From Parvimonas sp000223315 (lineage in GTDB: Bacteria; Bacillota; Clostridia; Tissierellales; Peptoniphilaceae): a stretch of DNA of 64,000 nucleotides. The stretch covers positions 1,054,001 to 1,118,000 of the forward strand of contig CP189843.1 in the NCBI GenBank assembly GCA_050262155.1, read 5' to 3'. Below, piece by piece: positions 54,463-62,937 of the stretch; the first letter of the stretch is position 1, and the number at the start of each line of letters is the position of its first letter. The notes below the pieces were generated by a model. The model saw only the letters and a list, made by a program, of their open reading frames with translations. It did not search any database and was not told the DNA's origin. Position numbers and translations under genes: made by a program.

Positions 54463-55218
54463 TTTTATATATTTTATACATTATTATTGCAGCTGCTATT
54501 GAAACATTTAAAAAGACTCCATTGAATTATCCATATCTATTTTTAAATGTTCATTTGAAATTTTAAGCATTTCATCTGAAACACCATTTGCTTCATTTCC
54601 CATAACAACAATATTTTTTTCATCAAAATTAAAATCTTCTAAAAATTTTGAATTTTCACTTAAAGTAGTAGAAATTATTCTATAACCATCTTTTTGAAGC
54701 CCTTTTACTTTATCAATATCACAATTTATAATATTTGTTCTAAACAATGCACCCATAGTTGCCCTTAAAACTTTTGAATTATATTTATCTACACAATTTA
54801 TAGTCAATATATCCTTTATTCCAAAGGCATTTGCTGTTCTTATTATAGTCCCAAAATTTCCGGGATCACTAACATTTTCAAGACAGATTATATTTCTAGA
54901 AGAAATTTCTTTCTCTTTAAAATAGTTTACAATGGTTATAACTCCTTCTGAATTTGTAAGTTCAGTTAAATTCTTAAATAATTTTTCAGATAAAATTGTA
55001 ATTTTATCAATATATTTTTCATTAAAATCAAAATTTTTAACAAAATTTTCAGTACAAATTATATTTTCAATATTTAGATTTTCGTTTATTGCTTCTAATA
55101 AAAGTTTTTTGCCCTCTAATAAAAATAATTTGTATTTATCTCTATTCTTTTTCAAATACAGACTTTTAAATAATTTGTACTTTTTATTTTCTTTACTATC
55201 TATTATTTTAAATTCCAT
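54458..55218 (-). pseudogene. SpoU/TrmH-family RNA 2'-O-methyltransferase, frameshifted near the 3' end
   Basis: A SPOUT methyltransferase with the substrate-binding N domain (KLFLLEGKKLLLEAI) and the catalytic IICLENVSDPGNFGTIIRTA and MGNEANGVSDEML. The open frame stops at 54508 after MESF, in a T5 run. In another frame the expected LNVSIAAAIIMYKIYKN follows to a stop at 54458. The shift is net +2 or -1. ATG 55218 is chosen because it clears the ktrA stop. Position after rplT and the Ktr genes fits YsgA-like enzymes of Firmicutes. Confidence 0.8.
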
Positions 55219-55219
55219 C

Positions 55220-55869
55220 CTATACCAACTTACCAATTCGGTCATTTCTTCCTGCAACAAGAAGAATATCACTATCCTTTATAACATAGTCCGCTCCGAC
55301 ATTTATCTCCAAACCATCCTTATTTTTTATTGCGACAATATTTACATGATGTTTGTTTCTAATTTCAGATTCCTTTATTGATCTTCCAACCCAATCAGCA
55401 ATTGGCGAAATTTCAACAAGAGAATACTCATCAGACAAATTGATGGAATCTAAAATATTTGAATTACTAATAGTATTTGCTACTCTTATTCCCATATCTC
55501 TTTCAGGAATAATAACTCTATCAGCTCCTATTTTCCTATTTTCTTAAGAACCATAGCCTGAACACTATCAGTAGCCTTGGCAATAATTTTTGGAATACCA
55601 AGTTCTCTAGCTTCAACAGTTGCAATAATTGAAGTTTTGTAATCAGAACCTATTGCAACAACACAAATATCAAAATTTGTAAGCCCTAATTCCTTTAAAC
55701 TTCCATCAACACTAACATCGCAAACTATGGCATGAGTAACCTTATTCGCAATGGAATTTATAATCTCCTCATCTTTATCTACTACCATTACTTCATTTCC
55801 AAGTCTTTCTAAGGTGATGGCTAAACTCATTCCGAATCTTCCACAACCTAAAACAACAATTTGTTTCAT
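55220..55869 (-). pseudogene. ktrA: Ktr/Trk potassium uptake regulatory subunit, broken by an 8-bp duplication
   Basis: The protein is a KtrA-type RCK subunit: the N-terminal Rossmann domain MKQIVVLGCGRFGMSLA and the C-terminal RCK_C domain (SLVEISPIADWVGRSI, DILLVAGRND). The frame breaks after LKKIG because the 8-bp unit CCTATTTT (plus strand) is present twice, at 55527-55534 and 55535-55542. Removing one copy restores LKKIGADRVIIPERDMG. The start follows TAGGAGATATT, coupled to the corrected end of ktrB. Confidence 0.85.
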
Positions 55870-55877
55870 AATATCTC

Positions 55878-57229
55878 CTATCCAACAATAACATTTCCAT
55901 TTGAATACTTAAATTTCTTCTTATTGACTTTTTTATAAAAAGAAAAAATAATTGTAAGAGGTCCTACCCTTCCAATAAACATCAATATAATTATAATCAT
56001 TTTTGTAATATATTTTTCAAATGTGGAGTTAAATCCTTACTAAGACCAACGGTTGCAAAAGCTGAAACCGTTTCAAAAAGCAAGTCTATAAATCTAATAT
56101 CCTCAATTAAAGTTAAAACAAAAACTACAGCATTGACCAATAATATAGATATAACAAAAATACCTATTGCCCTTTTAACTAAAGAAAAAGAAATTCTCCT
56201 TTTAAAAACCTCTATCTCATTATTATTTTGAATAAAAGAAATAGTAGTTACAATTAATAAAAATATTGTGGTAGTCTTTATCCCACCTGCTGTACTTGCG
56301 GGTGAACCCCCTATAAACATCAAAAATATACTTAAAATCGTTGAAGATTCAGTAAACCCTGTTTGATTTATAGAAGCAAATCCCGCCGTTCTGGTAGTTA
56401 CAGACTGAAAAAACGAATTTATTATTTTATCAAAAAGGTTAAAGCTTTTCAAAGTCTTTACATTGGAATATTCTAAAATAAAAAATGCAATTGTCCCAAA
56501 TATAAGTAAACCTAAAGTCATTACCAAAACAATCTTAGTATGCAAAGAATATTTTCTATAGTTTAATTTATAATTATTTATATCAATATATACATTAAAT
56601 CCAAGTCCCCCTAAAATTATCAAAAAAGAAATAACTAGAAGTAAATATGGATTTGTATTAAAACTTTCCAAACTATTTTCACCCAAAATATCAAAACCGG
56701 CATTACAAAAAGCTGATATGGAATGAAAAATAGAATAGAAAATTCCCTTTAAACCTAGCTTTGGAACAAATGTAAAACAGAGCAAAAATGCTCCCAATCC
56801 TTCTATTATAAAAGTTGAAAAAATCACATATCTTATAAGCCTTACCATTCCTGTAAGTCTTGTTGTCCCCATCTGTTCCTGAATTACAAGCCTATCTTTC
56901 AAAGTTATCTTTTCACCTAAAATCATTGCTACCATGGTAGCCATTGTCATAAAACCCAAGCCTCCAGCTTGAATTAAGAGCATTATAATAAATTTCCCAA
57001 TATAATTAAATTCGTTGGTGATATTTATGGTCGATAACCCTGTTACACAAACAGATGAAGTTGATATAAATACACAATCTAAAAAATTTGTAAAATTTAA
57101 GTTTTTAGATGAAAAAGGTAAAAATAAAAGAATTGATCCAACGGTTATAATTAGAAAAAAACCTAAAGTTAAAACCGCAGGTGGATTTGTTTCAAGCTTA
57201 TCTTTTAGCTGTTTTATAAAATCTTTCAA
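55878..57229 (-). pseudogene. ktrB: Ktr/Trk potassium channel subunit, frameshifted near the 3' end
   Basis: A TrkH/KtrB membrane subunit with four pore repeats (for example VCVTGLSTINITNEF and FATVGLSKDLTP). The open frame ends at 55997 after ILQK, within an A5 run. In the next frame the expected MIIIILMFIGRVGPLTIIF follows and ends at TAG 55878, nine bases before ktrA. A single missing A would restore the gene. The likely start is TTG 57229, preceded by TTGGAGGTTATA; the in-frame ATG at 57253 lies upstream of this site and inside repeat DNA. Confidence 0.82.
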
Positions 57230-57245
57230 TATAACCTCCAATAAG

Positions 57246-57377
57246 AACCCCACCCTTCCACGATGCTTTGCATCGGGTGGGTACCCGGGAACCTTGTTGC
57301 TTCACAATAACAACCCCACCCTTCCACGATGCTTTGCATCGGGTGGGTGCCCGGGAATCTTGTTGCTTTGCAATAAA
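57246..57377. repeat. Tandem pair of 66-bp GC-rich palindromic elements
   Basis: Two copies (57246-57311 and 57312-57377) differ at only a few positions. Each contains CCCACCC and GGGTGGG arms around CGATGC-TTT-GCATCG, so each can form a strong hairpin. Their composition is far richer in G and C than the surroundings. They lie between the rplT terminator and ktrB and resemble REP-type interspersed repeats. Confidence 0.75.
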
Positions 57378-57400
57378 AAATCCCTTCAATTATGAAGGGA
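57375..57400 (-). terminator. Intrinsic terminator after rplT
   Basis: TCCCTTCA and its perfect complement (57381-57400), four-base loop, followed by T6 on the minus strand. Confidence 0.88.
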
Positions 57401-57407
57401 CATCTCT

Positions 57408-57754
57408 CTATCTTACTAATTCAACTAATTTTTTGAATCCTTCAGGATCATTTATAGCCATTTCAGAAAGCATTTTTCTATTCATATTTATATTATTTTT
57501 TTAAGCCCATACATAAATAAATTTGCATAACTTAAACCATATTGTCTTGTTCCGGCATTAATTCTTGCAATCCATAAGCTTCTGAAATCTCTTTTCTTTC
57601 TCTTTCTTCCGATGAATGCATAAGTCATTGATTTCATAATTGCTTGGTTAGCAACTTTGAATAATTTTGACTTCGCACCATAATATCCTTTAGCTTGTTT
57701 TAATACTTTTCTATGTTTTTTTCTTGCATTTAAACTACGTTTTATTCTTGCCAT
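57408..57754 (-). pseudogene. rplT: 50S ribosomal protein L20, apparent frameshift in an A7 run
   Basis: The first 84 residues are a normal L20 (MARIKRSLNARKKHRKVLKQ to LSYANLFMYGLKK). At the A7 run (57496-57502 on the plus strand) the frame shifts and stops at 57488. In the other frame the normal tail continues as NINMNRKMLSEMAINDPEGF to TAG 57408. Restoring one A gives a 115-residue L20 of the usual length. Because L20 is a core ribosomal protein, a sequence error is more likely than a true loss. Confidence 0.88.
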
Positions 57755-57772
57755 TACTCTTTACCTCCATAA

Positions 57773-57955
57773 TTAAGGAATCATATTATTGATTCTTTTT
57801 TGATCTCCACTACTGATAACTGATGATTTTCTTAAATTTCTAATTCTCTTTGGTGATTTTTTACTTGTTAAATGGCTCTTATATGCCTTAAATCTTTTAA
57901 TTTTACCAGTACCAGTTCTCTTGAATCTCTTAGCTGACGCTCTATGTGTTTTCAT
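57773..57955 (-). CDS. rpmI: 50S ribosomal protein L35
   Basis: A 60-residue basic protein, MKTHRASAKRFKRTGTGKIK followed by HLTSKKSPKRIRNLRKS, a clear L35 of near-normal length. It sits in the conserved infC-rpmI-rplT operon, 20 bases after infC. Confidence 0.95.
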   Translation of the reverse strand: MKTHRASAKRFKRTGTGKIKRFKAYKSHLTSKKSPKRIRNLRKSSVISSGDQKRINNMIP

Positions 57956-57975
57956 TTTATACCTAAAACCTCCTA

Positions 57976-58488
57976 TTAATCTTGTTTTGGTGATAAAAAC
58001 ATTGTCATATTTCTACCTTCCATTACGGAATCTTTTTCTACATTTCCAAATTCTTCAGTAAGTTCCTTAAATTGATTTAAAACGACCTTACCAATATCAG
58101 TATGTCCCAATTCTCTACCTCTAAATCTTACAGAAACTTTTACCTTGTCTCCGGCTTTTAAGAAGTTATTTGCATGTTTTGCCTTAACTTCTATATCATG
58201 CTTGTCAATACTCGGAGTAAGTCTAATTTCTTTAACATTTATAACTTTTTGTTTTTTCTTTGATTCTTTTTCTTTCTTTAAAGAATCATATCTATATTTT
58301 CCATAATCTAAAATTTTGCAAACAGGCGGATTAGCATTAGGAGAAATATTTACAAGATCCAATTTCTTTTCATTTGCCATTTCCAATGCTCTTGAAATTG
58401 GAACAACTCCAATTTGATTACCTTCTGCATCAATTAATCTAACATCTTTTGCTCTAATCTCTTCATTAATTAAAAGCTCTTTTATAAT
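57976..58488 (-). CDS. infC: Translation initiation factor IF-3, non-AUG start
   Basis: IF-3 prevents premature 50S joining and monitors start codons. The protein has the N domain KELLINEEIRAKDVRLIDAE and the C domain EIRLTPSIDKHDIEVKAK. No ATG fits: GTGGAGGTGTT precedes ATT at 58486-58488 and ATA at 58483-58485, just before AAA GAG CTT. A rare ATT or ATA start is typical of infC and lets IF-3 repress its own translation. The long upstream ORF extension to 58572 is not conserved. Confidence 0.93.
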   Translation of the reverse strand: MIKELLINEEIRAKDVRLIDAEGNQIGVVPISRALEMANEKKLDLVNISPNANPPVCKILDYGKYRYDSLKKEKESKKKQKVINVKEIRLTPSIDKHDIEVKAKHANNFLKAGDKVKVSVRFRGRELGHTDIGKVVLNQFKELTEEFGNVEKDSVMEGRNMTMFLSPKQD

Positions 58489-58620
58489 AACACCTCCACA
58501 AAAAAAAAACGAGTAGTAAACACCCGCCATAATAATTACAAAACTTAAATTATTAACATAAACCTGAAACAAAATAGTAACAAGGTGAGAGCGAGTACTC
58601 TACTTCATTCATCATATTAC
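58489..58620 (-). ncRNA. L20-type leader RNA of the infC-rpmI-rplT operon
   Basis: The leader carries ACTCGCTCTCACCTTG near its 5' end and GCGGGTGTTTACTACTCG followed by T9 near its 3' end. These are the hallmarks I associate with the Firmicutes L20 leader, in which L20 binding promotes premature termination. The 3' GC-rich part and T run would form the terminator. No covariance search was possible. Confidence 0.7.
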
Positions 58621-58626
58621 TTGAAT

Positions 58627-58655
58627 ATTTTACCATATATAAATAAAATAGTCAA
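58627..58655 (-). promoter_or_regulatory. Promoter of the infC operon
   Basis: TTGACT (58650-58655) and TAAAAT (58627-58632) with a 17-base spacer. Confidence 0.7.
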
Positions 58656-58673
58656 GTAATTTTTAATAATTTT

Positions 58674-59591
58674 TTAGTTTTCTTTTTCAAATAAAAATTT
58701 CATATATCCTATAAAAACATATAACACAATTAATGTTGCAATTATCTCTTGGAAATTAACTAATAATTTTAAAGCTGAATTAGCTCCGTATAATTTTGTA
58801 ACATATCCATTAAATAATTTTGTAGCAATTGCACTTATTACAAGTGGGAATGTAAATCCTGAAAACCCAGGAGAAAATTTCAATTTCAGTAATTTTGGTA
58901 AATTTACTAAAACTACTAAATAGAAAAATAGTGAAAACCCAAATAAAATAACAGCGAAAGTAAAATTCTTTTCAGGAAAAGTATTCAAATATCCTGCAAG
59001 TGCAAGTGAACCAGGTGCTGATAAAATTGCAAAAGTTGGCTTGGCAGGTTCAGGAATTTCTTTAACTTTAAATACTCTATAACAAACAACAGGTATTAAA
59101 ATTAAATATGCTACTAAAGCAAACCAAAAACAAATTTGTCCTAACTTTAATTGTCCTGCAGCTCCTGCAGTAACACTTGCTGTTGCAATACCAACATAAA
59201 CTATATACCAAGATGGAAATACTTTTTTTATTGAAAAATTAGGTAAAAATTTCAAGCTAAACCAAATCATAAGTGAAGTATGTAGTATAACACCAACAAA
59301 CCAAAATCCAACAGCTAAACCTGAAGAATATGGCTTTGCATAACTACTAAGTAAAATAGTAGCCATTGTAATTGTTAAAAGAACACTTGCAGGAACTGGA
59401 TTTTCTAAAACAGTTTTTAATTTACCATTCAAAACTACAATTTTTAAAACAAAAATAATATATAAAATAAGTGCAACTCCACCTATACATAATCTAACAA
59501 CATTACTATATGATTGTAACAAATTTCCTAGTGCAAACATAGATAAAATCAAACCTGCAATAGGAATAGGTAATTTTTTTAATAAACTCAT
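58674..59591 (-). CDS. TDT (tellurite-resistance/dicarboxylate transporter) family protein
   Basis: A 305-residue membrane protein with ten predicted helices. It resembles the TehA/SLAC1-type TDT family, including PIPIAGLILSMFALGNLLQS and the SAPGSLALAGYL region. Relatives are anion channels or transporters of dicarboxylates, sulphite or formate-like anions. The substrate is unknown. It follows the DUF169 gene after a hairpin. Confidence 0.85.
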   Translation of the reverse strand: MSLLKKLPIPIAGLILSMFALGNLLQSYSNVVRLCIGGVALILYIIFVLKIVVLNGKLKTVLENPVPASVLLTITMATILLSSYAKPYSSGLAVGFWFVGVILHTSLMIWFSLKFLPNFSIKKVFPSWYIVYVGIATASVTAGAAGQLKLGQICFWFALVAYLILIPVVCYRVFKVKEIPEPAKPTFAILSAPGSLALAGYLNTFPEKNFTFAVILFGFSLFFYLVVLVNLPKLLKLKFSPGFSGFTFPLVISAIATKLFNGYVTKLYGANSALKLLVNFQEIIATLIVLYVFIGYMKFLFEKEN

Positions 59592-59624
59592 AAAATTCTC
59601 CTTTACTAATATTTCATAATATTT

Positions 59625-59663
59625 AAGTTAGGAATTTCAAAAAAGAAACTCCTAACTTTTTTT
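59625..59663. terminator. Hairpin between the DUF169 and TDT genes
   Basis: AAGTTAGGA pairs with TCCTAACTT, with an inner TTTC/GAAA stem. The T tract is on the plus-strand side. In the direction of the two flanking genes the hairpin lacks a T tract, so it may act as a partial terminator or a processing site. Confidence 0.55.
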
Positions 59664-59665
59664 AT

Positions 59666-60464
59666 CTATTTGTCTATTGGTCCACCTAAATATGTTCCTG
59701 TATCATAATTTTTATTTAATTCAATTACAGAATCATCCATATTATTAGCTTTCATCTTCTTAATTATTTTTCTCTTATTGATATTACGTTCAAATGGATT
59801 TGTTGTTTCCATAATTCCTTGAACAACATTGTACCAATGTTTCCAAGCCATTCCAATTCCTAATTCATCCGGATGCCAATTTGCCATTAATCTAGTTCCA
59901 GGACATAGGAATGTAATATTAATTGTTCCATGTTCATAAGGAAGAGTTGTAAGATCATGACAAACAGCTTGTAACCCAACAGTTTTCATTTCCGGAGAAT
60001 ATCCATTAAAATAAGAATCCGTGAACAACTCTCATTATGTTATATGCCTTTTCAATCATAACAACAACATCAGGTTCAACTTTAAAATTTTCTAAAGGCA
60101 TTATTGCTATACCATAAACCTTGTCTTTTAAAAATATCATATCATCAGAAACACTCTTTGATGTCTTAACATCATTATAAATATTTTTACTAAATCTTGC
60201 TTCTCCAGATGCCATCTTTGGTGGCGCTTGATTAAAGCCAAAAGCAACTGCACCGTTTGGGCACCCTTGATGTACCTTTCTTACCTTTATGTTTGAACCT
60301 TTAGATGCTAAATTAACAGCATTACAATATGTAACTTTACTTTCTCTTTCAGGTACTTCAAAATTTTCATAACTTTCTTCATCGTGAAAAAACTTCACAC
60401 CTACAACTTTACGATTTAAATCTAAATACGAATCGATAAGTTTTACACTTTCTTGAATATCCAT
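59666..60464 (-). pseudogene. DUF169 family protein, frameshifted in the middle
   Basis: Two overlapping frames make up one DUF169 protein. The first, from ATG 60464, has VGVKFFHDEESYENF and CNAVNLASKGSNIKV, and ends at 60006 as MRVVHGFLF. The second continues with SYFNGYSPEMKTVGLQAVCH and CPGTRLMANWHPDELG to 59666. The joint near 60012-60020 needs a net one-base loss or two-base gain. The conserved cysteines suggest metal or redox chemistry, but the family is uncharacterised. It precedes the TDT gene. Confidence 0.8.
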
Positions 60465-60749
60465 TCAAAACCTCCTATTTAATTTTTATATTTATATTTG
60501 ATAAAATACTTTGCGAATTAGCAAACAAATATAATCAATATTATATTATCATAGGATTAAGAATAAGTCTAATACTTTTTTCTTATAGATAGACAATATT
60601 AATAATTTATTTTTATCATAAAAATATTTGCTTGACTTTTAAACATTTAATAACTTTCTGAAAGTATAAAAAAACTTATGATAACAAATTTACCATTTTT
60701 ATAAATATTTTACATAACATCGATATTTATAGTCCTATTATTTTTATGC
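60465..60749. other. Intergenic promoter region of the DUF169 gene
   Basis: AT-rich DNA between the tex terminator and the DUF169 gene, holding an AGGAGG site and presumably the promoter of the leftward DUF169-TDT pair. I see no RNA element or ORF. Confidence 0.4.
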
Positions 60750-60780
60750 AAAAAAAGAAATGCAATTAAATGCATTCCTT
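60750..60780 (-). terminator. Intrinsic terminator after tex
   Basis: AAGGAATGCA pairs with TGCATTTCTT (one G-U pair), followed by a T7 tract on the minus strand. Confidence 0.85.
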
Positions 60781-62880
60781 TTACTTCATTGTCAATTTTA
60801 CTTTTTGTTTTTCAAGATCAATTTCTAAAATCTTAACCTTAACTATATCGCCTACTTTTAAAACTTCTGACGGATGCTTTATAAATTTATTCGAAATTTG
60901 TGAAATATGAACAAGTCCGTCATTTTTAATTCCAATATCTATAAAAACTCCAAAATCTACAACATTTCTTACAGTTCCCTTTAATTCCATTCCAACCTCT
61001 AAATCTTCAATGGAAAGAACATCAGACCTTAAAATTGGTTTTGGCATATCTTCTCTAATATCACGACCGGGTCTTTTAAGCTCTTCAATAATATCTTTTA
61101 AAGTCAATTCACCAACTTCTAATTCTTTTGAAAGTTTTGGAACATTAATCTTATCTAAATCTTTACCATAAAGTTTTTCTGCAATTTCATAACTTTCAGG
61201 ATGAACAGCAGTATTGTCAAGTGGATTTTCTCCATTTCTAATTCTCAAAAATCCTGCGGATTGAGTATATGCTTTAGGACCTATTCCCTTTACTTTTTTA
61301 ATTTCATCTCTATTTTTAAAAGCTCCATTTTCATCACGATAGGAAACTAAATTTTTAGCCATAGTTTTTGTCATACCTGAAATATAAGATAAAAGAGAGA
61401 ATGATGCAGTATTAACATCAACCCCAACCCCAACCTTATTTACACAATCTTCAATAATATCAGATAGAGTTTCTGTCAATTGTTTTTGATTTACATCATG
61501 CTGATATTGTCCTATACCAATATGTTTTGGTTCAATCTTTACAAGCTCAGCCATTGGGTCTTGAATACGTCTTGCTATTGATATTGCACCTCTAACTGTT
61601 ACATCTAAATCAGGAAATTCTTCTTGCCCAAGTTTTGATGCAGAATAAATTGAAGCTCCTGCTTCATTTACAATTGAATAGAATAAGTCTTCTTTTTTCA
61701 ATTCATTTATCAATTCAACAACAACTTTTTCAGTTTCACGACTTGCAGTTCCATTTCCTATTGCAATTAAACTTACATCATATTTTTTAATAAGTTTTGC
61801 TAAAATTTCCTTACTTTCCTTTATCTTTTCCTGTGGCTTTGTAGGATATATATTTACATGGTCTAAAACAGATCCGGTTTTTGAAATAACAGCTACCTTA
61901 CATCCTGTTCTATAACCAGGGTCAATTCCTAAAATAACTCTATCAAGAATTGGAGATTGCATAATATAAGGTTTTAAATTTTTACCAAAAACTTCAATGG
62001 ATTGAGTATCCGCTTTTTCCTTCAAATTTGATCTTATTTCAGTTTCTATTTGTGGAAATAATAGTCTGTTATATCCATCAATAACCGCTTCTTTTAAAAA
62101 TTTATGACAGAAGTTTTCATCATCCATACATAGTGCAAATAAAATCTCTCCGATATTTTTTTCGTCACTTAACTTTATAGAAACCTTTAGAGCTTTTTCC
62201 TTTTCTCCTCTATTTATAGCAAGTATTCTATGTGCTGGAAGTTTAGAAATCTTTTCAGAAAATTCATAATACATATCATAAACATTATTCTCTTCTTTTC
62301 CCTTTTCAGAGACTAAAATTCCATTTTTCTCGGCATCTTTTCTTAAAATATCTCTAAAATCTTTATCTTCAGAGATCATTTCTGCAATAATATCTAAAGC
62401 ACCAGCCATAGCTTCATCAATATTTAAAACTTCTTTTTCTTCATTTATAAATTCTAAAACTTTTTGTTCAAAATTATTTTCATTAAGTTTTCTATCTAAA
62501 ATTAAATCAGCAAGTGGTTTTAGACCTTTTTCCTTTGCAATAGTTGCTCTAGTTCTCTTTTTAGGTCTAAATGGAAGATATATATCCTCAACTTTTGAAA
62601 GAGTTTCAGCATTTATAATCTCATTTTTTAATTCATCAGTCAACTCTCCAAGCTCGTCAATTAATCTTATAACATCTTCTTTTCTCTGTTCCAGATTTCT
62701 TAAATATTGTAATTTTTGTTCTAAATTTCTAAGTATTTCATCATCTAAATTACCTGTGACTTCTTTTCTGTATCTTGCAATAAAAGGAATTGTATTTCCC
62801 TCATCTATAAGTTTTACAGTATTTTCAACTTGACCTACTTTGATATTCAATTCTTTTGCAATTTGTTCAAAAATATTCAT
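60781..62880 (-). CDS. tex: Tex family RNA-binding transcription accessory protein
   Basis: A 699-residue Tex protein. The N-terminal Tex domain (NTIPFIARYRKEVTGNLDDE) is followed by a YqgF/RNase H-like domain (VILGIDPGYRTGCKVAVIS, about residues 315-333). Then come helix-hairpin-helix motifs (VKGIGPKAYTQSAGFLRI) and a C-terminal S1 domain (LEVGMELKGTVRNVVDFGVF). It binds nucleic acid and is thought to act in transcription or RNA metabolism. It is intact, unlike several neighbours. Confidence 0.95.
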   Translation of the reverse strand: MNIFEQIAKELNIKVGQVENTVKLIDEGNTIPFIARYRKEVTGNLDDEILRNLEQKLQYLRNLEQRKEDVIRLIDELGELTDELKNEIINAETLSKVEDIYLPFRPKKRTRATIAKEKGLKPLADLILDRKLNENNFEQKVLEFINEEKEVLNIDEAMAGALDIIAEMISEDKDFRDILRKDAEKNGILVSEKGKEENNVYDMYYEFSEKISKLPAHRILAINRGEKEKALKVSIKLSDEKNIGEILFALCMDDENFCHKFLKEAVIDGYNRLLFPQIETEIRSNLKEKADTQSIEVFGKNLKPYIMQSPILDRVILGIDPGYRTGCKVAVISKTGSVLDHVNIYPTKPQEKIKESKEILAKLIKKYDVSLIAIGNGTASRETEKVVVELINELKKEDLFYSIVNEAGASIYSASKLGQEEFPDLDVTVRGAISIARRIQDPMAELVKIEPKHIGIGQYQHDVNQKQLTETLSDIIEDCVNKVGVGVDVNTASFSLLSYISGMTKTMAKNLVSYRDENGAFKNRDEIKKVKGIGPKAYTQSAGFLRIRNGENPLDNTAVHPESYEIAEKLYGKDLDKINVPKLSKELEVGELTLKDIIEELKRPGRDIREDMPKPILRSDVLSIEDLEVGMELKGTVRNVVDFGVFIDIGIKNDGLVHISQISNKFIKHPSEVLKVGDIVKVKILEIDLEKQKVKLTMK

Positions 62881-62895
62881 TCTTACCTCTCTACA

Positions 62896-62919
62896 TAAAA
62901 AAGGGAGCTTACGCTCCCT
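62896..62919 (-). terminator. Intrinsic terminator after lpdA
   Basis: AGGGAGC and its perfect complement, four-base loop, T6 tract on the minus strand. Confidence 0.85.
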
Positions 62920-62937
62920 AAAATTCTAACAAAATAA

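Noticed and set aside
55997..55999. UGA at the end of the ktrB frame as a second selenocysteine codon
   Set aside because: A UAA follows two codons later in the same frame and the conserved KtrB tail is in another frame, so this is a frameshift.
57198..57389. Short minus-strand ORF with a repeated 22-residue peptide
   Set aside because: It is simply the translation of the two 66-bp palindromic elements (66 is divisible by 3) and has no ribosome binding site.
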